From assembly GCA_018261735.1 (NCBI GenBank), contig JAGTRM010000006.1:1-64000 (forward strand): 64,000 bases of DNA, written 5' to 3'. The position numbers were made by a program, and so were the translations under genes. Under the pieces are notes generated by a model. It made no database searches and had not been told where the DNA came from. It saw only the letters and a program-made list of their open reading frames with translations. This document shows positions 17,566 through 29,333 of the stretch, piece by piece. Position 1 is the first letter of the stretch. Every line of letters starts with the position of its first letter. The stretch comes from Pseudomonadota bacterium (GTDB lineage: Bacteria; Pseudomonadota; Gammaproteobacteria; Burkholderiales; Chitinibacteraceae).

Positions 17566-19188
17566 ATGCAAAAATCCATCCTTATCCGCCAAGCCCGCGT
17601 GCTCGATGGCACCGGCGCGCCGTGGTTCGAATCGGATGTATTGATCCAGGACGGCCGCATCGCCGCGATTGGCCGTGGATTGGCGGTAACCGGTGCGCAA
17701 GTGGTCCACGCCGCCGGACAGTACCTCGCCCCGGGCTTCATCGACGTGCATACCCACGATGAATTCGCCCAGTTGCGCGATCCGGCCCGCCCGGAAAAGG
17801 TCTATCAGGGCATCACCACCGTGGTGACCGGCAACTGCGGATTTTCACTCTTCCCTGCCCAGCCCGGCACGGAAGATGCGGTTCAGGAGCTGAACGCGAG
17901 CCTGCATGGCCCGATCGATGCAGACGAAATCCTGCCGGACTGCGCCCGTTTCCGGGAACGTCTGGCCGAGGCCCCCGCTGCAATCAACACGGTGGCGCAA
18001 GTTGGCCACGGCACCTTGCGCGCCACGGTGATGGGGTTCACCGACCGTGAAGCCAGCCCGGCGGAAATGGCCCAAATGACCGATCTGCTGCACATGCAAA
18101 TCAGGCAGGGCGCCTGCGGTCTGTCGCTGGGCCTGATGTACAGCCCGAGCATGTATGCCCCGCGCGCGGAACTCGTCGCACTGGCCCGCGTGGTGGCGCA
18201 ATGCGATGCGCTGCTGACCGTGCACCTGCGCGACTATTCCAGCCGCCTGCTCGAATCGCTGGATGAATTCCTGTCGATCGTGGCTGAAGCCGGCTGCAAG
18301 GCGCTGGTTTCCCATCTGCAGGTAACCGGTCGCAACAACTGGGGCGCCATGCCCGTGGCGCTGGCCCGGCTGGAGACCGCGCGCCGCCAGGGAATCGATG
18401 TCAGCTTCGATATGTACCCGTATCTGGCCGGGTCGACCTCCATATTGCAGCTTTTGCCCGCGCACTGGCAGAGCGACGGCGCCGAGGGCATCCTGCGCCG
18501 GCTGGCGGACCCGCAGCAATGCGCAATGCTGCGCGACTGGCTCGAGCAACCTGCCAACGATTTGTCCAAGGTCACCCAGATCGGCTGGGGATCGATCTGG
18601 ATTGGCGATGCGGCCAGCCCGGAATTCCCGGATGCCCCGGGGCGATCGCTGCGCGATCTGGCAACGCTGCGCGGCACCCACGACCCGTTCCCGCTCTTCG
18701 TCTCGCTGATCCGGGCCTCGCAGGGCCAGGCCAGCGTGATCCTGTTCCAGCAGGAAGAAAAGGACCTGAACCTGGCCCTGGGCCACCGCCTGCACATGGT
18801 CGGCTCGGATTCGATTCCGCGCTGCCAGGGCCATGTCCACCCGCGCATCTACGGCTCGTTTCCGCGCTTTGTACGCAAGGCCCTGGATGGCCGGGACGGC
18901 GCGCTCGAAGACGGCATCCGCCGAATCACCGCACTGCCCGCCCAGCGTTTCGGCCTGTGGGAGCGCGGCATCATCCGCACCGGTGCCATCGCGGATCTGG
19001 TGCTCTTTTCCCAGGCCGTGGCCGATCGCGCCACGTTTGAATTGCCGCGCCTGTTCCCGCAGGGCATCGACAGCGTCTGGGTGGCCGGTGAAGCCATCCT
19101 GCAGGCCGGCGAGCCGACCGGAAAATATCCGGGCCGGCTGCTGTTTTCCCCGCACCCCCACCCTCATTCAACCCAAGGAGCACTCTGA
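17566..19188 (+). CDS. D-aminoacylase / N-acyl-D-amino-acid deacylase (amidohydrolase superfamily)
   Basis: The 540-residue amidohydrolase hydrolyses N-acyl-D-amino acids to the free D-amino acid and a carboxylate. It shows the N-terminal small domain, the metal HxH in GFIDVHTHDEFAQ (about 64-76), the family-specific Cys in VVTGNCGFSLFP (about 89-100) and later ligand His in KALVSHLQVTG. The catalytic Asp lies in MVGSDSIPRCQGHVHPRIYG. The HPRIYGSFPRF motif is typical of D-aminoacylases. There is no signal peptide, so deacylation is cytoplasmic, after import by the encoded transporter. The stop shares one base with the ridA start (TGATG). Which acyl and side chains are accepted is unknown. Confidence 0.92.
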   Translation: MQKSILIRQARVLDGTGAPWFESDVLIQDGRIAAIGRGLAVTGAQVVHAAGQYLAPGFIDVHTHDEFAQLRDPARPEKVYQGITTVVTGNCGFSLFPAQPGTEDAVQELNASLHGPIDADEILPDCARFRERLAEAPAAINTVAQVGHGTLRATVMGFTDREASPAEMAQMTDLLHMQIRQGACGLSLGLMYSPSMYAPRAELVALARVVAQCDALLTVHLRDYSSRLLESLDEFLSIVAEAGCKALVSHLQVTGRNNWGAMPVALARLETARRQGIDVSFDMYPYLAGSTSILQLLPAHWQSDGAEGILRRLADPQQCAMLRDWLEQPANDLSKVTQIGWGSIWIGDAASPEFPDAPGRSLRDLATLRGTHDPFPLFVSLIRASQGQASVILFQQEEKDLNLALGHRLHMVGSDSIPRCQGHVHPRIYGSFPRFVRKALDGRDGALEDGIRRITALPAQRFGLWERGIIRTGAIADLVLFSQAVADRATFELPRLFPQGIDSVWVAGEAILQAGEPTGKYPGRLLFSPHPHPHSTQGAL

Positions 19189-19562
19189 TGATCGAACGTC
19201 TTGCCACCATCCCCGGCGGCCCACCCCAAGGCGGCGCCTATTCCCATGCCGTGATCGCCAACGGTTTTGTCTTCATCTCGGGCCAGGGCCCGGTCGACCC
19301 GGCCACGGGCAAGATGCCCGACAACTTCGAGGCACAGGTGCGCCAGGTACTCATCAACCTGAAGACTGCGCTGGAAGCCGCCGGCAGCGATCTGGCCCAT
19401 ATCGTCAAGGTCAATGCCTACCTGACCGACATGAGCCGCTTTGCCGAGTACAACAAGATTTACCGGGAAATGATGCCGGCCGAACTGCCAGCCCGCACCA
19501 CGGTCGGTGTTTCGATGCCCGGCTTCCTGGTAGAAATCGACTGCATCGCCGCACAGGACTGA
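19188..19562 (+). CDS. RidA-family enamine/imine deaminase (YjgF/UK114)
   Basis: The 124-residue protein is full-length for the trimeric RidA family. It has GAYSHAVIANGFVFISGQGPVDPATG, and the catalytic-site Arg followed by the usual C-terminal strand (LPARTTVGVSMPGFLVEIDCIA, Arg at about 105). RidA proteins hydrolyse reactive 2-aminoacrylate and related enamines/imines released by PLP enzymes. Here it overlaps the D-aminoacylase gene by one base and is 3 bp from a PLP D-amino-acid enzyme. A dedicated role in clearing that enzyme's enamine product is a strong contextual inference. Confidence 0.95.
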   Translation: MIERLATIPGGPPQGGAYSHAVIANGFVFISGQGPVDPATGKMPDNFEAQVRQVLINLKTALEAAGSDLAHIVKVNAYLTDMSRFAEYNKIYREMMPAELPARTTVGVSMPGFLVEIDCIAAQD

Positions 19563-19565
19563 ACC

Positions 19566-20629
19566 ATGCTCGCCACTCCGACCCATATCGACCAGCTCGA
19601 CACCCCTGTTCCGGTGGTCGACCTGGACCGCGCCGAGGCCAACATCGCCCGCTACCAGGCTTACTGTACCCAGCATGGTCTGGCATTGCGCCCGCATATC
19701 AAGACGCACAAGCTCATCGAGATGGCCCAACGGCAATTGTCGGCCGGAGCGGTGGGCATCAACTGCCAGAAGATTTCCGAAGCAGAGGCCATGCTGCCTT
19801 GCGGGGCCGAAGATATCCTGATCACCTACAACATCTTCGGCGCGCAGAAGCTGGAACGCCTGGCGCGGCTGGCGCGCCAGTGCCGGATTACCCTGGCGCT
19901 CGACAGCGCAGCGGCCATCGAAGCAGCCGCCAGCGCCGCCCGGATTGCCGGTTGCGAAATCGGCGTGCTGATCGATTTCGATGCAGGCGGCGGACGCACC
20001 GGCGTGCAATCCGCCACAGAGGCGGTCGAGTTGGCGCAACAGGTGTGCGCGAGCAGCGGCCTGCAATTGCGCGGGGTGTGCTCTTACCCGATTCTGCCCG
20101 CCACCGCAGGCTGGATCAGCGATCTGCGCGCCGCATTTTCCGCCGCAGGCTTGCCCTGGGGCATCGTCTCCAGCGGCGGCACGCCCGCCATGTGGCATGC
20201 CCACGAAACGCCGGGGCTCACCGAAATGCGCGTCGGCACCTATATCTACCAAGACCGCGCCACCGTAGCCGCCGGCGCTGCCAACTGGAATGATGTGGCA
20301 CTGCAGGTCTGGAGCACCGTGGTCAGCCGTCCCACCCCGGACCGCGCCGTTCTGGATGCCGGCTCCAAGACGCTGTCATCCGACCTTGCCGGCAAGGAAC
20401 CCGGTTACGGCTACCTGCCCGATTACCCCGCAGCGGTGATCGTGCGTCTGAACGAAGAACACGGCATCGTCGACCTGAGCCGGTGCGAACGCAAACCGGC
20501 GCTGGGCGAGCGCGTGCGCATCATTCCCAACCATGTGTGCGTAGTCACCAACCTGCACGATCGCATCGTCCTGGCCCGCAACGGGCAGATCGAAGCGGTG
20601 GTAGTCGTTGCTGCGCGCGGAGCCACCAC

Positions 20630-20633
<4 letters not shown>
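19566..20633 (+). CDS. PLP enzyme of the D-serine dehydratase (DSD1)/D-threonine aldolase family
   Basis: The 355-residue protein has the alanine-racemase-like N-terminal barrel. The PLP-lysine motif is LRPHIKTHKLIEMAQ (Lys at about 45), and GCEIGVLIDFDAGGGRTG lies in the barrel. The C-terminal domain contains RIIPNHVCVVTNLHD, whose His and Cys correspond to the zinc ligands of DSD1-type D-serine dehydratases and related D-threonine aldolases and D-threo-3-hydroxyaspartate dehydratases. These act specifically on D-amino acids, by beta-elimination or retro-aldol cleavage. The last four bases overlap the next start (ATGA). The exact activity cannot be told by eye. RidA next door favours an eliminating dehydratase. 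Confidence 0.88.
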
Positions 20634-22604
<1,971 letters not shown>

Positions 22605-22635
22605 AGCGGCCGATCGTTTGCAGGGTGCGCCCAAA

Positions 22636-22670
22636 CAAAACGGGCAGTCCTTGATGGACTGCCCGTTTTG
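22636..22670. terminator. Bidirectional terminator between the ABC operon and dnaJ
   Basis: A perfect 15-bp stem (22636-22650 with 22656-22670) with loop TTGAT, arms CAAAACGGGCAGTCC and GGACTGCCCGTTTTG, serves both convergent transcription units. Confidence 0.92.
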
Positions 22671-22730
22671 CCTGTCTTGCTTGACGGTATTTCGCGTCTG
22701 ATTCAACAGGCTTCTCAATGGAATTGGCGC

Positions 22731-23858
22731 TTAACCGCCGAAGAACTCCGTCACCTTGTCAAACCACGACTTGGCCTTCGGATTGTGCTTGGCCACATCG
22801 CCCTTGCTGATTTCCTCGAACTCTTTCAGCAGTTCCTTCTGGCGGCTGGTGAGATTGACCGGAGTCTCCACCACCACGTGGCACATCAGATCGCCGGTGA
22901 TCGCGCTGCGCACGCCCTTGATCCCCTTGCTGCGCAGGCGGAAGACCTGACCGCTTTGCGTTTCAGCCGGAATCGACAAGCGCGCCTTGCCATCGAGCGT
23001 CGGAATTTCGATTTCGCCGCCGAGCGCCGCTACCGTGATGCTGATCGGCATTTCGCAATGCAGATCGTTGCCGTCACGCTGGAACATCGCGTGCGCCTTG
23101 ATATGGATCACCACGTACAGATCGCCGGGCGGGCCGCCGTTGACACCGGGTTCGCCTTCGCCGCTCAAGCGGATGCGGTCGCCTTCGTCCACGCCGGCCG
23201 GAATCTTGACCGCGAGGGTCTTGGTGTTCTGTACCCGGCCGGTGCCCTTGCAGTTGCGGCACGGATCCGGAATGTACTTGCCGCTACCGTGACAAGTCGG
23301 GCAGGTCTGCTGGATCGAGAAAAAGCCTTGCGATACCCGCACCTGGCCATGGCCGCCGCAGGTGTGGCAAGTCTTGGCCTCAGTTCCGGGCTTGGCCCCA
23401 CTGCCATGGCAAACATCGCATTCTTCATGCGAAGGAATCTTCAGCTGCTTTTCCACGCCATGCGCGGCTTCTTCCAGCGAGATTTCCAGGTTGTAGCGCA
23501 GGTCCGCGCCGCGATACACATTGCTGCGCCCGCCACCGCCGCTGCGGCCACCGCCGAAGATGTCGCCGAAGATATCGGAGAACGCATCGCCGAAACCGCC
23601 CCCCCCAAAACCACCGCCCATACCGGCCTGCGGATCAATGCCGGCATGACCGTACTGATCGTAAGCTGCGCGCTTCTGGCCGTCCGACAGGATCTCGTAG
23701 GCTTCCTTTGCTTCCTTGAATTTTTCTTCGGAATCCTTGCTGTCCGGATTGCGGTCCGGGTGATACTTCATCGCCAGCTTGCGATAAGCCTTCTTGATGT
23801 CGTCCTCGGACGCATCGCGGTTGATGCCGAGAATTTCGTAAAAATCTTTTTTTGCCAT
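22731..23858 (-). CDS. dnaJ: Chaperone DnaJ (Hsp40)
   Basis: The 375-residue type-I J-protein stimulates DnaK ATPase activity and delivers substrates. It has a J domain with HPD ([12 protein letters not shown], about 33-44), a Gly/Phe-rich linker ([24 protein letters not shown]), and four zinc CxxCxGxG repeats ([32 protein letters not shown], about 143-210). The substrate-binding C-terminal barrels follow. It is third in grpE-dnaK-dnaJ and lies 80 bp after dnaK, separated by a long hairpin. No separate heat-shock promoter is seen before it. Confidence 0.98.
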   Translation of the reverse strand: MAKKDFYEILGINRDASEDDIKKAYRKLAMKYHPDRNPDSKDSEEKFKEAKEAYEILSDGQKRAAYDQYGHAGIDPQAGMGGGFGGGGFGDAFSDIFGDIFGGGRSGGGGRSNVYRGADLRYNLEISLEEAAHGVEKQLKIPSHEECDVCHGSGAKPGTEAKTCHTCGGHGQVRVSQGFFSIQQTCPTCHGSGKYIPDPCRNCKGTGRVQNTKTLAVKIPAGVDEGDRIRLSGEGEPGVNGGPPGDLYVVIHIKAHAMFQRDGNDLHCEMPISITVAALGGEIEIPTLDGKARLSIPAETQSGQVFRLRSKGIKGVRSAITGDLMCHVVVETPVNLTSRQKELLKEFEEISKGDVAKHNPKAKSWFDKVTEFFGG

Positions 23859-23868
23859 TTATGCTCAC

Positions 23869-23921
23869 CACATAGACACAAAGGCACAGAGCTTGGCAGA
23901 AAGGTTCTGCCGCTCTGTGCC
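23869..23921. repeat. Large hairpin with CAC-type octad repeats between dnaK and dnaJ
   Basis: Three tandem degenerate 8-mers (CACATAGA, CACAAAGG, CACAGAGC; 23869-23892) lead into a long hairpin: GGCACAGAGC 23883-23892 with GCTCTGTGCC 23912-23921, and inside it GGCAGAA 23895-23901 with TTCTGCC 23905-23911, a TT bulge and an AGG loop. On the minus strand this is in the dnaK-dnaJ mRNA, where it may protect dnaK mRNA or attenuate dnaJ. No U-tract is present. Confidence 0.7.
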
Positions 23922-23938
23922 CCGGTGGTTAGAAGGTC

Positions 23939-25870
23939 TTACTTATCTTTGACTTCAGTGAACTCGGCATCGACCACATTGCCGTCGTCGCCCTTCTTGC
24001 CCGGCTCGGCGTGCGCCTGATCAGCACCAGCAGCACCTTCGGCCGCGCCCTTCTCGGCGTACATATGTTCGGCCAGTTTGTGGCTGGCTTGCATCAGCGC
24101 TTCGGACTTGGCTTCGATCACGGCCTTGTCGTCGCTCTTCACGACTTCTTCGGCTTCCTTCAGTGCCGCTTCGACCTTGGTCTTGTCGTCGGCAGTGATC
24201 TTGTCGCCGTATTCGGTCAGCGATTTCTTCACCGAGTGGATCAGGCTGTCGAGCTGGTTGCGGGCGGTAACAAGCTCGTGCAGCTTCTTGTCTTCTTCCG
24301 CATTCAGTTCGGCATCGCGCACCATGTTCTGGATTTCAGCTTCGGACAAGCCGCTGGAAGCCTGGATGGTGATCTTGGCTTCCTTGCCGGTGGCCTTGTC
24401 CTTGGCGCCCACGTGCAGGATACCGTTGGCATCGATATCGAAGGTCACTTCGATCTGCGGAATGCCGCGCGGTGCCGGCGGGATGTCGGAGAGGTTGAAC
24501 TGGCCCAGGCTTTTGTTGGCCGAAGCCTTTTCACGTTCGCCCTGCAGCACGTGGATCGTCACGGCCGACTGGTTGTCGTCGGCGGTCGAGAACACTTGTG
24601 CGGCCTTGGTCGGGATCGTGGTGTTCTTGTTGATCAGCTTGGTCATCACGCCGCCGAGGGTTTCGATGCCCAGGGAGAGCGGAGTCACGTCGAGCAGCAG
24701 CACGTCCTTGCGATCGCCGGCCAGTACCGAACCCTGAATCGCAGCGCCCACGGCCACGGCTTCGTCCGGGTTCACGTCCTTGCGCGGCTCCTGACCGAAG
24801 AGTTCGCGTACGGTGTCGACCACCTTCGGCATACGGGTCTGGCCACCGACCAGGATCACGTCGTCGAGGTCGCCAGCCTTCAGGCCGGCATCGCGCAGCG
24901 CAATGCGGCAGGGTTCGATCGAGCGCTGGATCAGCTCATCGACCAGCGATTCGAACTTGGCGCGGGTGATCTTCATGGTCAGATGCTTCGGACCGGTCGC
25001 ATCCATGGTGATGTACGGCAGGTTGATGTCGGTCTGCTGGCTGCTGGACAACTCGATCTTGGCCTTTTCCGCAGCTTCCTTCAGGCGCTGCAATGCCATC
25101 ACGTCGTTCTTCAGGTTGATGCCGGTATCTTTCTGGAATTCGGCAATGATGTAATCGATCAGGCGCTGGTCGAAGTCTTCGCCGCCAAGGAAGGTGTCGC
25201 CGTTGGTGGCAAGCACTTCGAACTGCTTGTCGCCATCGACATCGGCGATTTCGATGATCGAGATATCGAAAGTACCGCCGCCCAGATCATATACGGCAAT
25301 CTTGCGGTCGCCCTTTTCGGTCTTGTCCATACCGAACGCGAGCGCGGCCGCGGTCGGTTCGTTGATGATGCGCTTGACTTCCAGACCAGCGATGCGACCG
25401 GCATCCTTGGTGGCCTGGCGCTGGCTGTCGTTGAAGTAGGCCGGTACGGTGATCACGGCTTCGGTCACTTCTTCGCCCAGATAGTCTTCGGCAGTCTTCT
25501 TCATCTTGCGCAGCACTTCGGCGCTGATTTGCGGCGGCGCCATCTTCTTGTCGCGCACCGACACCCAAGCATCGCCATTGTCGGCCTTGATGATCGAGAA
25601 CGGCATCAGGTCGATGTCTTTCTGCACTTCCTTGTCTTCAAAACGGCGGCCAATCAGGCGCTTGATCGCGTACAGCGTGTTCTTGGCATTGGTCACAGCC
25701 TGGCGCTTGGCCGGTGCGCCAACCTGGATTTCACCGTCTTCGGTGTAGGCGATGACGGACGGGGTGGTGCGAGCACCTTCGGAGTTTTCGATCACCTTGG
25801 GCTGGCCGTTTTCAATGATGGCCACGCAGGAGTTGGTCGTACCCAAGTCGATACCGATAATTTTTGCCAT
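23939..25870 (-). CDS. dnaK: Chaperone DnaK (Hsp70)
   Basis: The 643-residue Hsp70 has an N-terminal ATPase ([15 protein letters not shown], then [14 protein letters not shown] and [12 protein letters not shown]). Next comes the conserved linker [14 protein letters not shown], the substrate-binding beta domain, and a lid ending in an acidic Gly-rich tail ([15 protein letters not shown]), as in other Gram-negative DnaKs. The length is standard. It is preceded by a sigma-32-type promoter at 25940-25967 and grpE. It works with DnaJ and GrpE encoded on either side. Confidence 0.99.
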   Translation of the reverse strand: MAKIIGIDLGTTNSCVAIIENGQPKVIENSEGARTTPSVIAYTEDGEIQVGAPAKRQAVTNAKNTLYAIKRLIGRRFEDKEVQKDIDLMPFSIIKADNGDAWVSVRDKKMAPPQISAEVLRKMKKTAEDYLGEEVTEAVITVPAYFNDSQRQATKDAGRIAGLEVKRIINEPTAAALAFGMDKTEKGDRKIAVYDLGGGTFDISIIEIADVDGDKQFEVLATNGDTFLGGEDFDQRLIDYIIAEFQKDTGINLKNDVMALQRLKEAAEKAKIELSSSQQTDINLPYITMDATGPKHLTMKITRAKFESLVDELIQRSIEPCRIALRDAGLKAGDLDDVILVGGQTRMPKVVDTVRELFGQEPRKDVNPDEAVAVGAAIQGSVLAGDRKDVLLLDVTPLSLGIETLGGVMTKLINKNTTIPTKAAQVFSTADDNQSAVTIHVLQGEREKASANKSLGQFNLSDIPPAPRGIPQIEVTFDIDANGILHVGAKDKATGKEAKITIQASSGLSEAEIQNMVRDAELNAEEDKKLHELVTARNQLDSLIHSVKKSLTEYGDKITADDKTKVEAALKEAEEVVKSDDKAVIEAKSEALMQASHKLAEHMYAEKGAAEGAAGADQAHAEPGKKGDDGNVVDAEFTEVKDK

Positions 25871-25896
25871 TTTATATTTCCTTCTGAATTTTCAAT

Positions 25897-25915
25897 CGCT
25901 TGCACCGAGCAAGCG
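25897..25915 (-). other. Leader hairpin in the dnaK 5' region
   Basis: CGCTTGC (25897-25903) and GCAAGCG (25909-25915) form a perfect 7-bp stem with a 5-nt loop, 27 nt upstream of the dnaK start and downstream of its sigma-32 promoter. It would be in the leader of the dnaK transcript. A role in translation control or mRNA stability is possible. It does not match the CIRCE sequence. Confidence 0.4.
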
Positions 25916-25939
25916 CTCAATCAATTAACCTTGGGAATG

Positions 25940-25967
25940 AAGTGGGGATGCTGCAGCGCATTTCAAG
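25940..25967 (-). promoter_or_regulatory. Sigma-32 (RpoH) heat-shock promoter for dnaK
   Basis: Read on the minus strand: -35 CTTGAAA (25967-25961), 13-nt spacer, -10 CCCCACTT (25947-25940). This is close to the RpoH consensus CTTGAAA-N13-15-CCCCATnT. It gives dnaK its own heat-shock start within the grpE-dnaK gap. Confidence 0.85.
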
Positions 25968-26022
25968 CACTTGCCGTGAAGTGCGCATCCCGAACGGTAA
26001 GCCATGCCTCAAATGCAGGCGC

Positions 26023-26565
26023 TTACTTGGGCGCAGCCACCATCACCATGGCCGGGCGCAGCAGGCGTCCGGAAAGCTGATAGCCCTTCTGCATCACCTG
26101 CACGATCGCATTGGCTTCCAGCTCGCTCGGGATCGCGGAAATCGCCTGATGCAAGTTCGGATCGAGCTTGTCGCCCACGGCCGGTGCAATTTCCTTGAGA
26201 TCGAATTTGTCGAACGCCGAGACCAACGCTTTCTGCGTCAGGTCGACGCCCATTTTCAGCGCCTCGAAATTGCCGGATTGATCCAGCAGCGCCATTTCCA
26301 GCGCATCCTTCACGCCAAGCAGCTCGCGGGCGAATTTTTCCACAGCGAACTTGCGCGCCTTGTCGTTTTCTTCAGCCGCGCGGCGGCGAATGTTTTCCGC
26401 TTCCGCCTTGGCATACAGCACATCGCCCTTGGCCTTTTCCAGCTCGGCCACGGCAGCGGCCAGTTGAGCTTCGAGCGCGAGGCCCGCTTCTTCCGCCGCG
26501 TTATCCGACGCGCCTTCTGCGCTGACTTCCAACAGGGCTTCTTCTTGCTTCAATTCTTCAGACAT
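26023..26565 (-). CDS. grpE: Nucleotide exchange factor GrpE
   Basis: The 180-residue protein catalyses ADP release from DnaK. It has an acidic N-terminal stretch ([17 protein letters not shown]), a long coiled-coil (about 30-80, [36 protein letters not shown]) and the C-terminal beta domain. That domain has the family signature ([18 protein letters not shown] and [20 protein letters not shown]). The start at 26565 follows a strong GGAGG site; a longer in-frame start upstream would run through the heat-shock promoter. It is first of grpE-dnaK-dnaJ. Confidence 0.97.
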   Translation of the reverse strand: MSEELKQEEALLEVSAEGASDNAAEEAGLALEAQLAAAVAELEKAKGDVLYAKAEAENIRRRAAEENDKARKFAVEKFARELLGVKDALEMALLDQSGNFEALKMGVDLTQKALVSAFDKFDLKEIAPAVGDKLDPNLHQAISAIPSELEANAIVQVMQKGYQLSGRLLRPAMVMVAAPK

Positions 26566-26592
26566 GGTGAAACCTCCAAAAATACTTGGCCT

Positions 26593-26620
26593 AGATTGGG
26601 ATGCCCCTACCCATTTCAAG
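26593..26620 (-). promoter_or_regulatory. Sigma-32 (RpoH) heat-shock promoter for grpE
   Basis: Read on the minus strand: -35 CTTGAAA (26620-26614), 13-nt spacer, -10 CCCAATCT (26600-26593), about 28 bp before the grpE start and inside the prfA-grpE gap. Element and spacing match the dnaK promoter. Confidence 0.85.
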
Positions 26621-26668
26621 GGCTTGGTCAGCCATCCCATGAAGCCGACCCACCGCAACAGCAGGCGG

Positions 26669-27751
26669 TTACTCACTTTCGCCCAGTTGCGCCAACAGCT
26701 CGGCCTGCCTCTCGTTCGAGAGTGCCTGGGTCAATTCGTCGAGATCGCCATCCATGATGGCGTCGAGCTTGTAGAGCGTCAGGTTGATGCGGTGATCGGT
26801 CATGCGCCCTTGCGGAAAGTTATAGGTGCGGATGCGCTCGGAACGGTCGCCCGAACCAATGAGGGATTTGCGTTCGGCCGCTTCCTTGGAATGCTGCTCG
26901 CGCTGCTGCTTGTCCTGAATGCGCGCAGCCAGCACCGACAGCGCCTGCGCCTTGTTCTTGTGTTGGCTGCGGCCATCCTGGCATTCGACCACGATGCCGG
27001 TCGGCAGATGGGTAATGCGCACGGCGGAATCGGTCTTGTTGATGTGCTGCCCGCCCGCGCCGCTGGCGCGGAAGGTATCGATGCGGATATCGGCCGGATT
27101 GATGTTCACCTCGGCCAGTTCGTCCGCTTCCGGCATCACCGCCACGGTACAGGCCGAGGTATGGATGCGCCCCTGCGTTTCGGTCACCGGCACGCGCTGC
27201 ACGCGGTGCCCGCCCGATTCGAACTTGAGCCGTGAATACGCACCGAACCCGGCTATGCGCGCGATGATTTCGCGGTAGCCACCCAGATCGGATTCGCTGG
27301 CCGACATCACCTCGACCTGCCAGCGATTGCGCTCGGCATAGCGCGAATACATGCGAAACAGATCGGCCGCAAACAGCGCCGACTCATCACCGCCGGTTCC
27401 GGCGCGGATTTCCAGGAAGATATTGCGCTCGTCGTTCGGATCCTTGGGCAGCAGCGCCTTCTGCAACTCGACTTCCAGCGCGGCGATGCGCTCTTTTCCG
27501 TCGCGCAATTCCTCCTCGGCCAACTCTTTCATGTCCGGATCGGCCAGCATCTCCTGCGCGGCGGCCAGATCGGATTCGGTCTGGCGGAAGCGGTTATACA
27601 GCGCCACCACCGGCTCCAGCTCGGCATGTTCGCGCGTGAGCTTGCGGTAGCTATCCATATCGCGCGTGGCTTCTTCGCTGGCCAGCAAGGCGCTGACTTC
27701 TTCCAGCCGGTCCGCCAACTGGGCGAGTTTGTTGACGATCGAGGGTTTCAT
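26669..27751 (-). CDS. prfA: Peptide chain release factor 1
   Basis: The 360-residue class-I release factor reads UAA/UAG. The GGQ catalytic motif lies in [20 protein letters not shown] (about 228-247). The stop-codon recognition region contains the RF1 PxT-type segment ([20 protein letters not shown]), and the C-terminus has [20 protein letters not shown]. It is preceded by hemA with a 9-bp gap, the common proteobacterial hemA-prfA pairing. PrmC, its usual methylase partner, is not in the window immediately downstream; grpE follows instead. Confidence 0.98.
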   Translation of the reverse strand: MKPSIVNKLAQLADRLEEVSALLASEEATRDMDSYRKLTREHAELEPVVALYNRFRQTESDLAAAQEMLADPDMKELAEEELRDGKERIAALEVELQKALLPKDPNDERNIFLEIRAGTGGDESALFAADLFRMYSRYAERNRWQVEVMSASESDLGGYREIIARIAGFGAYSRLKFESGGHRVQRVPVTETQGRIHTSACTVAVMPEADELAEVNINPADIRIDTFRASGAGGQHINKTDSAVRITHLPTGIVVECQDGRSQHKNKAQALSVLAARIQDKQQREQHSKEAAERKSLIGSGDRSERIRTYNFPQGRMTDHRINLTLYKLDAIMDGDLDELTQALSNERQAELLAQLGESE

Positions 27752-27760
27752 TCGTTGTAT

Positions 27761-29014
27761 TCAATCCTGGTCATGCAGCCGGTACAACCGGCGTATCAGT
27801 TTGATGAGATCTTCCTGCTCATCGGGGTTTGCCGCATTCAAGGCGGCAAACGGCGCATGCAAAAACTTGTTGGCCAACTGGCGCGAGAATTCTTCCAGCA
27901 CGGCTTCCGGCCCTTCCCCACCCGACAGGCGCTTGCGCGCCCGCGCCAGTTCGTGCCGGGCAATGCGGTCGGCCTGGTCTTTCAGATCGCGGATCGTCGG
28001 CGCCAGCGCACGCGAAGCCTGCCAGCGCCCGAAATCGTCCACGCGCTCGGCGATAATCGCCTCGGCCGCAGCCGCCTCAGCCTGGCGCAATTCCACGCCC
28101 TGGCGCACGACTTCGGCCAGATCGTCCACGGTATAGAGGTAGACATCCGAGAGCTCGGCCACCTCGGCTTCCACATCACGCGGCACCGCCAGATCGACCA
28201 TGAACAGCGGGCGATGCCTGCGCGACTTGAGTGCGCGCTCGACCAGCCCCTTGCCCACGATCGGCAGCGAGGAGGCGGTGGAAGACACCACGACATCGAA
28301 TTCGGCCAGCCGCGTATTCAGATCGGAGAGCAGCAAGGCCTCGGCGCCAAATTCGCGCGCCAGATGTTCGCCGCGCGCCAGCGTACGGTTGGCAATCGCC
28401 ATCTTGCGCGGCGCCTGAGCATGAAAATGCCGCGCGCACAGTTCGATCATCTCGCCCGCGCCAATAAACAGCACGCCGCATTCGGCCACCGACGGAAAAA
28501 TCCGCTCGGCCAGCCGTACCGCCGCCGCGGCCATCGATACCGATTCGGCGCCGATGCGCGTTTGCGAGCGAACTTCCTTGGCCACGGCGAACGCACGCTG
28601 AAACACACCGTTCAGCAATACGCCCAGACTGCCGACTTCGCGCGCGATCCGTTCGGCCTCTTTCACCTGGCCCAGGATCTGCGTTTCGCCCATGACCATC
28701 GAATCCAGCCCGCACGCCACGCGAAACACATGGCGGATCGCCTCGTCACCCTGATAGACATAGATATACGGCGCCAGCTCCGAACCGACGCGCGCACGCG
28801 CTGATTCCAGCCACAGCCTGGGCAACTCGGGATCACGTGCATTGCAATAAAGCTCGGTGCGATTGCAGGTGGAAACAATCGCCGCCTCGAACACGCCTCG
28901 CCCGCCAGTCAGGCTCGCCAACGCCTCGGGCAACTCCGCAGGCGTGAAAGCCAGCCGCTCGCGAATTGCAAGCGGCGCTGTCTGGTGATTAAGGCCAAGG
29001 ACGACGAGATTCAT
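27761..29014 (-). CDS. hemA: Glutamyl-tRNA reductase
   Basis: The 417-residue enzyme reduces Glu-tRNA(Glu) to glutamate-1-semialdehyde, the first step of C5-pathway tetrapyrrole synthesis. The active-site Cys is in AIVSTCNRTELYC (about 48-60). FRVACGLDSMVMGETQILGQVK (about 95-116), an NADPH domain (GVLFIGAGEMIELCARHF) and a C-terminal dimerisation helix follow. I take the ATG at 29014 (MNLVVLGLNHQTAPLAIRE), since the longer frame relies on a TTG three codons upstream. Neither has a clear Shine-Dalgarno site. It heads hemA-prfA and supplies haem precursors, with HemN encoded about 5 kb away. Confidence 0.97.
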   Translation of the reverse strand: MNLVVLGLNHQTAPLAIRERLAFTPAELPEALASLTGGRGVFEAAIVSTCNRTELYCNARDPELPRLWLESARARVGSELAPYIYVYQGDEAIRHVFRVACGLDSMVMGETQILGQVKEAERIAREVGSLGVLLNGVFQRAFAVAKEVRSQTRIGAESVSMAAAAVRLAERIFPSVAECGVLFIGAGEMIELCARHFHAQAPRKMAIANRTLARGEHLAREFGAEALLLSDLNTRLAEFDVVVSSTASSLPIVGKGLVERALKSRRHRPLFMVDLAVPRDVEAEVAELSDVYLYTVDDLAEVVRQGVELRQAEAAAAEAIIAERVDDFGRWQASRALAPTIRDLKDQADRIARHELARARKRLSGGEGPEAVLEEFSRQLANKFLHAPFAALNAANPDEQEDLIKLIRRLYRLHDQD

Positions 29015-29159
29015 TGGGTGCAAGGAGCTGGAAACCGGCTATTTTAACGTGAATCGGAGCCCTGCTTGCGGGAATAAGTTGCCCCCATCCAGCATCACCC
29101 AAGAGCGGCGCCCCGATTACAGCGGATATAGCGAATCGATCAAGCTGCGCAAAAAGCGC

Positions 29160-29188
29160 TTGACACCTTTTCGGGGCATCAGCATAAT
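29160..29188 (+). promoter_or_regulatory. Strong sigma-70 promoter of the tRNA operon
   Basis: A consensus -35 TTGACA (29160-29165), 17-bp spacer and -10 CATAAT (29183-29188) are followed by a GC-rich discriminator (GCGTCC), as in stringently controlled stable-RNA promoters. The first tRNA starts 37 bp downstream. Confidence 0.88.
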
Positions 29189-29224
29189 TCGCGTCCTCTG
29201 CTGCAGCACACAGGCAGAAACGAA

Positions 29225-29300
29225 GCGGGAGTAGCTCAGTTGGTAGAGCGCAACCTTGCCAAGGTTGAGGTCGAGAGTTCGAGACTCTTCTCCCGCTCCA
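29225..29300 (+). tRNA. tRNA-Gly (anticodon GCC), copy 1
   Basis: The 76-nt cloverleaf has acceptor GCGGGAG/CTCCCGC, a D-arm TAGCTCAGTTGGTAGAGC, anticodon loop CTTGCCAAG and T-loop GTTCGAGAC. CCA is encoded. The sequence is identical to copy 2. Confidence 0.97.
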
Positions 29301-29333
29301 AACGTTTCAAGCCCAGTTTTGCAGCCAGAAAAT

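Noticed and set aside
25897..25915. CIRCE element before dnaK
   Set aside because: The inverted repeat (CGCTTGC/GCAAGCG, 5-nt loop) does not match the CIRCE sequence or spacing; sigma-32 promoters explain heat-shock control.
24011..26080. A 689-codon plus-strand frame opposite dnaK
   Set aside because: It is an antisense shadow of a conserved DnaK gene caused by GC-rich codon bias.
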